A stretch of DNA of 64,000 nucleotides from Desulfobacula sp. (GTDB lineage Bacteria > Desulfobacterota > Desulfobacteria > Desulfobacterales > Desulfobacteraceae): the NCBI GenBank assembly GCA_023701135.1, contig JAMPXP010000013.1, positions 100,457 to 164,456 of the forward strand, written 5' to 3'. Positions within the stretch are counted from its first letter, which is position 1, and each line of letters begins with the position of its first letter. Made by a program: the position numbers and the translations under genes. The notes under the pieces were generated by a model. That model saw only the letters and a list, made by a program, of their open reading frames with translations, did no database searches and was not told where the DNA came from. Positions 54,694 to 62,650 of the stretch are shown here, piece by piece.

Positions 54694-55549
54694 TGAACAA
54701 CCTCGCCAGTTTCAACAGGAGTAAAGCAAAGTTTTTTGGCATTTCAAAAAGGGTGAGGGTAAACAGGATCTCCTTTTGTTTCAATGAACACAACTGTAAT
54801 ATTTTGTTTTTCAGATATTCTTTATTTTCCTGATCTTCATGGAAATAGGAGATTATCTGCTCAAGGTACTGGTATTCAAAATGCTTCCGGATTTCATCAA
54901 CTCCAGGTAAAAGATGATTTAAATCCTCCCGAGAAAGAACCAGGGATGTATCATGGATAAATTCTGAAGCATAGATTTGAGCATCTGAAAAAATGAATTT
55001 AATTCTTCCGTTTTCTTGTGGCTGAATGTGGATGCTGTGGTGCTGGGCCATCAACAGTGTATTGCCGATATGCTTTATTGTCCGGTTGAGTTCAACCACA
55101 ATTACATTGGTTCTGTTCCAGGAGACATTGTTCAGAAGAGAATAAACCAGATTTCTGTTGCAGAACAGACAAGAGTGATGGTTGTCCAAAAGCAATAACA
55201 GGCCTTCAAATGGTATCTGCTCTTCTCGGGTATCCGGATTGAAAATCCAGACAGCAACATCCGGAGCATGGTATTGTTTTTCATCAGAGGGTGAAAAAAG
55301 TTCCTTTTGTGTTTGTGAGACCATCCCACACAAAAAGCAATATCCATCTGCTCCTGATTCACGAGTTAGGCACCTTCGGCATAGCGGATTAAATGGCGGC
55401 ATCCATGCGGTCGGTTTTTGTAAAAGAACCCCATCTTTGAAAGCCTGATCATTTTCAGAAATCAAATGGACCGCGCTCAATAGTCCTTTAACAGTTTTCT
55501 GTTCAAACAGGAAAGAATGATACTCGCTCGGGATTATTTGATTTTTCAT
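54686..55549 (-). CDS. Unrecognised CRISPR-associated Cys-motif protein, 287 residues
   Basis: No family recognised. A four-Cys motif CRRC-x10-CFLC lies near residues 56-74 and a second CLFC near 127-130, suggesting one or two zinc sites. The C-terminal third (about 205-287) is predicted all-helical (QYLEQIISYFHEDQ, LFTLTLFEMPKNFALLLLKL). There is no GGDD cyclase motif, no HD motif and no CARF-like region. It is sandwiched in the operon between the fused RAMP gene (4-base ATGA overlap) and cas6 (8-base overlap), so it is almost certainly a subunit or partner of the effector. Candidates are a much reduced Cas10, a Cas5/small-subunit stand-in, or a new factor. Confidence 0.75.
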   Translation of the reverse strand: MKNQIIPSEYHSFLFEQKTVKGLLSAVHLISENDQAFKDGVLLQKPTAWMPPFNPLCRRCLTRESGADGYCFLCGMVSQTQKELFSPSDEKQYHAPDVAVWIFNPDTREEQIPFEGLLLLLDNHHSCLFCNRNLVYSLLNNVSWNRTNVIVVELNRTIKHIGNTLLMAQHHSIHIQPQENGRIKFIFSDAQIYASEFIHDTSLVLSREDLNHLLPGVDEIRKHFEYQYLEQIISYFHEDQENKEYLKNKILQLCSLKQKEILFTLTLFEMPKNFALLLLKLARLFNA

Positions 55550-58218
55550 TTAAATTCTAAAAGTGATTTTAATTTCCCCGGGATGACGGCTTTGGGATAA
55601 TCCTCTTTGAAAAAAGCCTGGAATGTCATCGGCTGAAAGGCAGGGTTTGAATATTTTTCTCTCCAGTGATTGGTGTTTTGATTAATCACATAGACAGTGC
55701 TTTGATTGAAATCCACATTTATTTTACAGCTCCCAAAACCCAGAAATTTTCCTTTACCCGTCTTATGGGCCAGTGTCTCTTCGAGAAGAATACTGGAGAT
55801 CAGTCCCTTGAGTTCTTCCAGCCTGAGATTCCAGAAGCCGACATCAAAAGAAAACACAGAGCCTTTTTCAGCGCATCGGCAGGGTGTAATTTTAGGATCA
55901 TGTTCGCTGGGGATCTGGTTTGCCGGATACTTTTTTACAATTGAGCTGTTAAAGAAATCAAAATGCCTGAAAATTCGAACATCGTTGTATCTGTCATAGT
56001 CTCTTTTTCCGCTCCCGTTTTTGGGGTATACCTTTTCCAGCAAGTCAGAATAATGATGAGGCATCCCATACCAGGACATGGCTCCTTCACAAAGGGGAGC
56101 AAAAGAAAAGTTCAACCTGCCCATGTATCCTTTGTTGCCATCGAGAAAACCGAACAGTGATTCTGCTTTGGCCTTATCGGATAACAGGAGGTAATTATTT
56201 CTGATCATCCCTTTCAGGGTTTTTGAGGGAATGGCATACTCCCGGGGGTCCGGTTTGTTTTGGTTATCGGGGGGACCCATATGGAAAAAGTCCCATCCTT
56301 GAGAAGCGGGTGCCATGTCAATGGTCGGCTGTCCGCTTTCTTTGATGTGGAGCGGGGTTAAAACCGTCAAATGACAAGACAGCGAACCTGAATACCCCGA
56401 GAAAACGGCATGGGAAATCTCTTTCCGATTTTCCGAACACTTAAACATCGAGTTTGCCGGTGCAGGGTTTCCGGCATTGGGCAGGCTTGTTCTGAAACTA
56501 TCCATGGCCTTTTTATAAAGAGCTGTTTTTTCCAACTGCTCCATTGTCCCTTGTTTGACGATCCAGCTTCCGGCTTTAGTTTCCTTTCCAAAGTCAGGGA
56601 TAAATTCAAGAATTTTAGCATTACGCCCGGATCTGATATCAATGCTTGTTATTTCACCTTTTACCCATCCCATTCCGGATGTTTTTTGGCCACCCAGGGG
56701 TATTTGGCCATTCTGCATATCCTGAAGAAGATGGAAGAACAGTCCTGATGCCTGGTCATCCTTGATGTCTTGAAGGTAAAAGGATGTCGTAAATTCAAAA
56801 TCCTTTCCATACGCATACAGAAAATCCATCTTGGCTTTGTCAATGGGTTGGCCGGTTTTGGGATTAATCTGAATGGAATCTACCGAACAATAATTTTTTC
56901 CCCGGGTCAGGTAAGCGTCACTGAATATAATCTTTCCGGCCGATCTCTGTTTTCCGAAGACATCACCGATGATACCGATATCTGTGGGCTCTCCGTTATT
57001 CAATGGCTGATTTAAAAGAGTTCGCATGATTTTTTCAGCCCTGATCCTGAAAGCCCCTTTAATGGTTCCTCCTGGTATGTAAACGTCCCACCCGGTATCA
57101 TTGGTTCTGGTGCCGTTTGAATATTTCCATCCCAGCATACGCATGAAGATCCGGTCATAAGGTGTCTGGCTTCGAGCAACTTGAGGATTGTTTTTTGAAG
57201 AACGAAAATCGCAATTACCTGGTTTCTCGATTTCTGTCAGCACCTTGGAACGATACCATCCCAGAAAATGATTCAGATTTTCGTCATTAGCAACGGCTTT
57301 CCCGAAATTGTTTTTATCTAATGGGAAAGGCCGCCCGTTCCTCTGATGCTCTCTTTTAAAGCCTTCATCTCTAATCTGGTCGAAGCTTCTTATCTGGCCC
57401 GATGCTATTTCTCTTTTTATTTTAAGATGTGCCTGTCTGTTTTGGATCTCTTGGTCAATCCAGCCTGCTATTTTCCGATGGTATCCCTTATTTTCTTTCT
57501 GGCTGTCGTCTTTTCCTTCGTCATGGAACTGCCATCCTACCAGCAGAGGATTTGATAATCTGAATGAAACCCTTATTTCCATGGCATTGGCTGTGTTTTT
57601 GATGGGAGGTTCCACTGTGTTTAATTTTTCAAATTCCCTTGAGGAATTCTCATCCAGACAGAGCCTTATTTTCCCCAATCCCTTGGTTTTTCCCGCACCG
57701 AACCAGAATCTTCCGTCAATAAGTTCTTTCAACAGCAGATAAAGCTTGCCCTTCTGGGTATTGTCAAAAGTGTTGGGGTAGTCCAGGGAAAAATTAAAAT
57801 TGGTACCCTTGAAAATGGTTTCTATCTTGTAATTGGCGTTCTCTTCCATAGACATGCGGTCTCGGTTGAGTCTGATTCCCATCCGCAGGTCATAAAAACA
57901 ATCCTCTTTTTTTCTTGGATCATTAAAACTGCAATCTATTTTAATATTTTTGAAAAAGGCCTCGTTATTTCTATCATCAAACAGGCGCTTATAAAGGCCA
58001 TCAAATAATTTATCGATGTATGTGGTTCCATTCCTTGTTTGATTAGTAAAACCGAGAAATGCATCCATGAGCGCCTTCCCGGGATCTCTGCCGTCTGGTC
58101 TGCCCGGAAGTTCGATGGGCGTACAGTCCCTTTTGTTCTTTCTAGAAAAAAGTGTTTTTAAACCATTGCCTCGATATATGGGGGATTCTGCAATAAGATG
58201 ACCTTTGATTAAAGGCAT
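55546..58218 (-). CDS. Triple-RAMP fusion CRISPR effector (three Cas7-like domains)
   Basis: 890 residues, ATG at 58218 with GGAAGGAGAG. Domain 1 (about 1-190): LIKGHLIAESPIYRGNG, RDCTPIELPG, YKIETIFKGTNFNFSL, FWFGAGKTKGLGKIRL. Domain 2 (about 215-525): SFRLSNPLLVGW, VYIPGGTIKGAFRIRAEKI near 378, DVFGKQRSAGKIIFSDA, PLGGQKTSGMGWVKG. Domain 3 (about 608-840): LTVLTPLHIKES, YAIPSKTLKGMIRN near 664, SLFGF, and HKTGKGKFLGFGS. All follow the Csm3/Cmr4-type Cas7 pattern; domain 3 resembles TIGR03986-type RAMPs. Asp31 in RDCTPIE aligns by pattern with the target-RNA-cleaving Asp of Csm3. One chain would thus bind crRNA and could cut RNA. No Cas10, Cas5 or small-subunit gene is nearby. Confidence 0.85.
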   Translation of the reverse strand: MPLIKGHLIAESPIYRGNGLKTLFSRKNKRDCTPIELPGRPDGRDPGKALMDAFLGFTNQTRNGTTYIDKLFDGLYKRLFDDRNNEAFFKNIKIDCSFNDPRKKEDCFYDLRMGIRLNRDRMSMEENANYKIETIFKGTNFNFSLDYPNTFDNTQKGKLYLLLKELIDGRFWFGAGKTKGLGKIRLCLDENSSREFEKLNTVEPPIKNTANAMEIRVSFRLSNPLLVGWQFHDEGKDDSQKENKGYHRKIAGWIDQEIQNRQAHLKIKREIASGQIRSFDQIRDEGFKREHQRNGRPFPLDKNNFGKAVANDENLNHFLGWYRSKVLTEIEKPGNCDFRSSKNNPQVARSQTPYDRIFMRMLGWKYSNGTRTNDTGWDVYIPGGTIKGAFRIRAEKIMRTLLNQPLNNGEPTDIGIIGDVFGKQRSAGKIIFSDAYLTRGKNYCSVDSIQINPKTGQPIDKAKMDFLYAYGKDFEFTTSFYLQDIKDDQASGLFFHLLQDMQNGQIPLGGQKTSGMGWVKGEITSIDIRSGRNAKILEFIPDFGKETKAGSWIVKQGTMEQLEKTALYKKAMDSFRTSLPNAGNPAPANSMFKCSENRKEISHAVFSGYSGSLSCHLTVLTPLHIKESGQPTIDMAPASQGWDFFHMGPPDNQNKPDPREYAIPSKTLKGMIRNNYLLLSDKAKAESLFGFLDGNKGYMGRLNFSFAPLCEGAMSWYGMPHHYSDLLEKVYPKNGSGKRDYDRYNDVRIFRHFDFFNSSIVKKYPANQIPSEHDPKITPCRCAEKGSVFSFDVGFWNLRLEELKGLISSILLEETLAHKTGKGKFLGFGSCKINVDFNQSTVYVINQNTNHWREKYSNPAFQPMTFQAFFKEDYPKAVIPGKLKSLLEFK

Positions 58219-58813
58219 TATTCTCTCCTTCCATTTGGGTTTTCAAAAGAGCGGTTTATAACAAAGTTTTGGGAATGTTCTATTTATTCTCAGGAAAAAT
58301 CAAGGAATAAATAACTGTTCTCACCAACACTATCAATTTCATAAATCAGGCAGAGCCATTAAAAGGGTAGCCTCTGAAATCTCTGGATTTAAGATAACAA
58401 CCATTTTAGAAAACCTCCTTTAGCCAGCATTCCAATTTAAAATGCTTGTGTGATGCCATTGGATTGATAAGAAGCGTCTTGGATGGAAAAAACATGTCTT
58501 GAGAGGATAGCAGTATTTATTTCATAAGCACCATATCCCACCCCTCTACACACCCAATCCCCATAGCAAACACGAACAAATGGAATTAAACAGGAGTGCT
58601 GATGAGGTAGCGTTTAAAGGATCAAACTTGCTGGTAGAATTGGCTCTGGAGTGCTTTAGGATGGGATTTTTGATGGTTGTGGATTGATGCTTCAGGGTAC
58701 TGGGATGGTTGGTACTTCAAAATACTGGATGGTTGATGCTACTGGGTCGATACTGCGAGAAACTTATGGATGGATACTTCTGGGTTGATACTGCTTTTTT
58801 ATACTGTTTTTTA
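58219..58813. other. Non-coding upstream region of the cas operon
   Basis: About 600 bases without a credible gene. It should contain the cas promoter on the minus strand (TATAAA-like stretch near 58258) and carries the AAATGGAATTAAACAGGA word shared with 52460. Short repetitive TACTGGGATGG-like stretches occur at 58698-58790. Confidence 0.5.
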
Positions 58814-59290
58814 TTATACTACGGTATCATCATCCTCCTGATTAAAATCATCTTCAATTTGCTTCTGATTTTTTTCTTCCTCGCTCAGATCTTCTGATAA
58901 AGGGCCTATGATCATCCAATCCTCCACATCGAAAAAATCACACATTTTCATCTTTTCCATTTTGATTGGGATAAATCGGGCATTATCAGGGAGCCTGGCC
59001 CTAAATTGCCTACTGATTTCGCCCTGGAACCAAAGATTACAGGTTTCAACTGTCCTTCCATCATTGAAATTGATGACAAATCTTTTGCCGCCAAAGCCCC
59101 TGGGGCCGGATGTGTTGGCTCCCATCATATAATGCTGGCCGGCGACAATTACCCTTCTTTTTTCATCCTCTTCCGGCATCGTTATTTTTTTGAGCCAGAA
59201 GGAACAATCAAAACAGTTTTCATCCAGATAGGATTCAGGGGTATGATTTCTGATAAAGGGCTTTTTGCAGGATGGGCATATGTTATTCAT
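58814..59290 (-). CDS. Zinc-ribbon element protein, intact copy
   Basis: 158 residues. The N-terminal zinc ribbon reads CPSCKKPFIRN ... NCFDCSFW. The middle contains GGKRFVINFNDGRTVETCNLWFQGE, and the C-terminus KMCDFFDVEDWMIIGPLSED and an acidic tail. The ATG at 59290 has AAGGAG at good spacing; the longer frame to 59305 is not needed. It overlaps the upstream 62-residue gene by 8 bases. Its 3' part is duplicated as a fragment on the other side of the CRISPR locus (52577-52740). Function unknown. Confidence 0.72.
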   Translation of the reverse strand: MNNICPSCKKPFIRNHTPESYLDENCFDCSFWLKKITMPEEDEKRRVIVAGQHYMMGANTSGPRGFGGKRFVINFNDGRTVETCNLWFQGEISRQFRARLPDNARFIPIKMEKMKMCDFFDVEDWMIIGPLSEDLSEEEKNQKQIEDDFNQEDDDTVV

Positions 59291-59471
59291 GATTTTCTCC
59301 TTCATCGCTTATATTGGCATCTTCCAGGGCCTTCTTGCTGCAGATAGGGCATATCGCATGGCTTATAATCGGAAGCCCCATCTTTTTTAATGATAGGGTA
59401 AATTCGGTGTGTTCGCATTCTTTAGTGCCCATGGATTTACCGCACCAGGCACATTTGATTTCATAGACCAT
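59283..59471 (-). CDS. Small zinc-ribbon protein, 62 residues
   Basis: The sequence starts MVYEIKCAWCGKSMG and later has ICPICSKKAL, a two-CxxC zinc ribbon. AAGGAG stands eight bases before the ATG. It is upstream of and overlapping the 158-residue zinc-ribbon gene, and the two are probably made together. No specific function is recognised. Confidence 0.65.
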   Translation of the reverse strand: MVYEIKCAWCGKSMGTKECEHTEFTLSLKKMGLPIISHAICPICSKKALEDANISDEGENHE

Positions 59472-59535
59472 TTTTTATCTCCTTAATTTTTAAAATGACC
59501 TGCATCTCTACTGGTAACAGGGTTACTTAATTGAT

Positions 59536-60486
59536 TTACGGTTTGACCAGGGAAAGGATCTGCCCCCCGGTTTTTTCGAATTTATAGACATCCGCTGTGG
59601 ACAGGCCGTCCATTTTTGCTGAAGCAGTGAATGCGTTGATGATATGAAACATCGTATTGCCCGGCTCCTGTTCAAACACTGCTTTTACGATCTCTGCTTC
59701 ATTCTGGGAAAGGCCGAACCGTCTGCAAAAAGCTTCAATGGAACGAACAGGGTCATGCACATGGGATTCACGAGAGAGTTTGAATTTCATCCGGCTCCTG
59801 TCTGACCCATCCCTCACCATGGCAAGGGTGGCGGCGAAGTTTTTCAGGCCCCGGGAACTGATATGCTTGAACCTGGATTCCCTGGCCTTTGCAATGGAGA
59901 TGAGCCCGTTGGTGCAGATCAAACGATAGAAGAAGGATTCAATGCTGAATGCGATCAGACCGACCTCGGAATTGGCAAAAGCTACGCCTGGAATAATTTC
60001 ATCCAGAGGACCCCCGGCATTGACCCCAAAGGCTTTGTCATATTCCGGGATCTTCAACAGGAACATGCCATGATCAAGTGAATACTGAACCTGCAGATGA
60101 GGCTCAAATCCCAGTTGAATGAGCTGGGCCAGGATTTCCATATTGTCCAGGGGCTGATACCGTTCTGTAAATACAGCCCGGAGTGAGTTCCCGTTGAACC
60201 GGCAAAAGAAGGTATCCCGGTTCTTTTTTTCCTGTTCGATCCAGTAATTGAGGTTCCGGGCCTGCAAATCTTGCGGACACCGCATAAGATAAGAATGAGG
60301 CACCCGCAAGCGGTTGGCTAATAGGTGTTGGGCGCTGGCGGCCACATCGACCTGCTTACCGGATATCCACATCTGCTTCAGGCTGTCAAAAGACATTTCA
60401 TGAACCGGTATGATTTCGTCAAAATGATTTGCTGATTGCTGATGAACTTCGTTGATAACGGTTTCAAGGGTGGTGATTATAGGCAT
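59536..60486 (-). CDS. DUF932 plasmid/phage-type protein
   Basis: 316 residues matching the DUF932 (phage/plasmid-like TIGR03299) family by features such as VPHSYLMRCPQDLQARNLNYW, LRAVFTERYQPLDNMEIL, LLKIPEYDKAFGV, and FANSEVGLIAFSIESF. Proteins of this family are widespread on plasmids, ICEs and phages; their role is unknown. AAAAGGAG precedes the ATG. Downstream on the minus strand is the zinc-ribbon pair; upstream is radC. Confidence 0.88.
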   Translation of the reverse strand: MPIITTLETVINEVHQQSANHFDEIIPVHEMSFDSLKQMWISGKQVDVAASAQHLLANRLRVPHSYLMRCPQDLQARNLNYWIEQEKKNRDTFFCRFNGNSLRAVFTERYQPLDNMEILAQLIQLGFEPHLQVQYSLDHGMFLLKIPEYDKAFGVNAGGPLDEIIPGVAFANSEVGLIAFSIESFFYRLICTNGLISIAKARESRFKHISSRGLKNFAATLAMVRDGSDRSRMKFKLSRESHVHDPVRSIEAFCRRFGLSQNEAEIVKAVFEQEPGNTMFHIINAFTASAKMDGLSTADVYKFEKTGGQILSLVKP

Positions 60487-60551
60487 GATATTCTCCTTTT
60501 TATTGGTTTTGGGATTATTTAAGGCGGGGTTTGGGGCGCTGGAAGGGCTTC

Positions 60552-61097
60552 TTAACCTTGTTCATAGGCTTCCTGAATCAAGCCCTGGTCTGCAAAACTG
60601 AAGAAGCTGTCATCATCCATGTTGATAATCAGATGCTCATGGACAGTTATCCCGATGATAGATGCGGCCTGAACAATTCTTTTCGTAACATCCTTGTCCG
60701 ATGCTGAAGGCGTAAGGTCACCACTAGGGTGGTTGTGCCCCAATATGAGGGCGGCCGCATTTGCCAGGATGGCTGGTTTTAGGACCTCCCTTGGATGAAC
60801 TGAAGCAGACGACAAACCGCCGATAGAAACGATATTCATACCGATGATAATGTTTTTGGCGTTAAGCATCAGGACACAAAACTGTTCTCTGTCAGGCTGT
60901 CCCATGTTTCTAATCATATCCTGGAGATGTCTTTGAGCATCAGAGGGATTATACAATGCTTGCGGACTGAATTTGACCCGTTCATCTCTTACCAGGCTTA
61001 CACGGTATGCCGAAACGAAGTGGGTCATCTGGTTTTGGGTTTCTGATACGCTGAAAAGATCCAGTTGCTTGCATTTTTGATGTGTTAATTTTCTCAT
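60552..61097 (-). CDS. RadC-type JAB/MPN domain protein
   Basis: 181 residues with the metalloprotease-like JAMM motif HNHPSGDLTPSASDKDVTKRI near residue 125-145, typical of RadC family members carried on mobile elements. An upstream helical segment (about 1-60) replaces the helix-hairpin-helix of chromosomal RadC. Role in recombination or anti-restriction is suspected for the family but not proven. The ATG at 61097 has TTAGGAGGAGCC; an upstream in-frame ATG at 61124 lacks a ribosome site. Confidence 0.88.
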   Translation of the reverse strand: MRKLTHQKCKQLDLFSVSETQNQMTHFVSAYRVSLVRDERVKFSPQALYNPSDAQRHLQDMIRNMGQPDREQFCVLMLNAKNIIIGMNIVSIGGLSSASVHPREVLKPAILANAAALILGHNHPSGDLTPSASDKDVTKRIVQAASIIGITVHEHLIINMDDDSFFSFADQGLIQEAYEQG

Positions 61098-61171
61098 GGC
61101 TCCTCCTAATAAAAGAACCGGCATCCGGAGAATTACCCCGGATACCGGCTTTTTCGATTGTCGTTAAAATT

Positions 61172-61516
61172 TTATGGATAAATGACGGTACAGTCGTCAA
61201 AACTGATTTCCCATGGACCCAGTTTATCGCTGGAAGAAAATCCGTTGTTGAGCCAGATACCGCCGCTGAACACTTTGGGATGATGTTTCTGGTCAAAATC
61301 AATAAACAGTTGGCAGATGTACTTCCACATTTCCTGGCCGACGGTGGGGAATCCTTCTAATCTTTCGATGCTCTCCCAGTCCGGAAAAAAGAGTTTGTAA
61401 ATCCCGACCAGGGCGGAGTTTTGATGATCTGCTTTCTCGAATATCAACTGTAGTCGGCGCTGGAGTTCTTCTTTTTTGAAACTCTGAAACTTGGTTCGGG
61501 TTAAAGTCTGTTTCAT
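61172..61516 (-). CDS. Hypothetical element protein, 114 residues
   Basis: It begins MKQTLTRTKFQSFKKEELQR and ends WEISFDDCTVIYP. The middle is Trp/Phe-rich (FFPDWESIERLEGFPTVGQEMW). No family is recognised. The ATG at 61516 has AAAAGGAG; the open frame upstream of it has no ribosome site and overlaps the next gene. It forms part of a run of plasmid-style genes. Confidence 0.6.
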   Translation of the reverse strand: MKQTLTRTKFQSFKKEELQRRLQLIFEKADHQNSALVGIYKLFFPDWESIERLEGFPTVGQEMWKYICQLFIDFDQKHHPKVFSGGIWLNNGFSSSDKLGPWEISFDDCTVIYP

Positions 61517-61598
61517 GGCATCTCCTTTTAAATAAAAAACCCTCCAGGATTGCTCCGGGAAGGCATCTAATTTTAGATTTACGGGTTGTTTGGCTGGT

Positions 61599-61946
61599 TT
61601 AAGTGATATGTTCCACAAGCCTTTTGATGGCGTTAAAAGGGCTTAATTTCCCAGTTCCCAGGACCTCCTTGACCTGGTCCCCCTGGAGGAAAATGCTTCC
61701 TTGTTTTTCGGCTCCTTCAAAGATTTCAAGGCCGACATAATCAAGCCGGGGATTTCTGGACAAGACAAAGGTTTCTTTGCCTTCCCGATAAACATCAATG
61801 TCATCCTGATATCCGGCGGACAGTTTGTGGGTGTGGCTTCCGGATTTATCTTTGAATGTGATGACAAGGCAGGGATTGTGTCTTTTGGCATGAAGCATTT
61901 CCCAGAAATCTTCTTTGCCGATTCGGTAATTATGAATTCTTCGCAT
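61599..61946 (-). CDS. Hypothetical element protein, 115 residues
   Basis: It begins MRRIHNYRIGKEDFWEMLHA and includes LVITFKDKSGSHTHKLSAGY and IEIFEGAEKQGS-like strands, probably an all-beta or alpha/beta domain. It overlaps the zinc-ribbon gene upstream (61930) by 17 bases, so is co-translated. The site AGGATAGGAG precedes its ATG. Function unknown. Confidence 0.6.
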   Translation of the reverse strand: MRRIHNYRIGKEDFWEMLHAKRHNPCLVITFKDKSGSHTHKLSAGYQDDIDVYREGKETFVLSRNPRLDYVGLEIFEGAEKQGSIFLQGDQVKEVLGTGKLSPFNAIKRLVEHIT

Positions 61947-62148
61947 GGGATGCTCCTATCCTGTTGAATGGGCAGGATTGGCACTTGGTTTTATCCCGAC
62001 AGGCTGAACAGATTTTCCCAGGGTCCAGGGTCCTGCCCAGATATTCGAAGACATCTTCCAGGGCCTTTGTCATTGGCATTCCGGAAGCCCAGGCGATGCG
62101 TCTTAATGTGGCGCTGTGATGCCGGGAAAGTTCAGGAGTATAGGCCAT
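61930..62148 (-). CDS. Small Cys-rich protein, 72 residues
   Basis: It begins MAYTPELSRHHSATLRRIAW and ends with ICSACRDKTKCQSCPFNR, a compact zinc-binding or iron-sulfur-like motif. The ATG at 62148 has an AGGGAGG site. It overlaps the DUF2958 gene by 17 bases and the 115-residue gene by 17. The helical N-terminal part (GMPMTKALEDVFEYLG) looks like a DNA-binding or protein-contact helix. Function unknown. Confidence 0.6.
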   Translation of the reverse strand: MAYTPELSRHHSATLRRIAWASGMPMTKALEDVFEYLGRTLDPGKICSACRDKTKCQSCPFNRIGASHAKNS

Positions 62149-62620
62149 GGCGGAATCCTCCCTGATATGAAATGGAGCGCTGAAGAATGATGACCTTACA
62201 CTCGGGGCATGATATTTCTTCACCCAGACCTGACCGGGTGATTTTCTTACAGTTCGGGCACTCGATTTCAAGGATATCCTGGTGTTCAGGAAGGGGCCAC
62301 CCTTGGGCTCGGCAGATTCTTTCTACCTGGTGGGCCGGGCGCACCTGCCAGAAAAGGTCGTTTTCAATCTCAAAAATACCTTTGACCTGGATCTCGTCCA
62401 GATCATGAAATGAAAAATATCCCCACTCCGACATCTGGAAATCATTGTTCAAAATTGCAAATCCCCAGAAAACGTCTTTCCCATCGAATTCACTAACATA
62501 CCAGTCGCAATTGCCGATGAAAAAATGAAGATAGATGGGCTTGTCCTTCAGGGGTGTTTCTTCAGTCCTGTATAATTCGGGGATGCTTGCCAATTGTTCT
62601 TTTGTTGGTTTATTCCACAT
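62132..62620 (-). CDS. DUF2958 protein with C-terminal zinc ribbon
   Basis: 162 residues. The DUF2958 pattern is clear: LASIPELYRTEETPLKDKPI, LHFFIGNCDWYVSEFDGKDV, FQMSEWGYFSFHDLDEI. After about residue 115 there is an added zinc ribbon ECPNCKKI ... EISCPECKVI that the core family does not require. DUF2958 genes are hallmarks of plasmids and integrative elements; function unknown. The site GAAAAAAATC before ATG is weak. Confidence 0.82.
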   Translation of the reverse strand: MWNKPTKEQLASIPELYRTEETPLKDKPIYLHFFIGNCDWYVSEFDGKDVFWGFAILNNDFQMSEWGYFSFHDLDEIQVKGIFEIENDLFWQVRPAHQVERICRAQGWPLPEHQDILEIECPNCKKITRSGLGEEISCPECKVIILQRSISYQGGFRHGLYS

Positions 62621-62650
62621 GATTTTTTTCTCCTATAGATTGTGGCTGTA

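Noticed and set aside
58709-58897. 62-residue plus-strand hydrophobic open frame
   Set aside because: Antisense to the end of the zinc-ribbon gene and extends into repetitive upstream DNA; no ribosome site.
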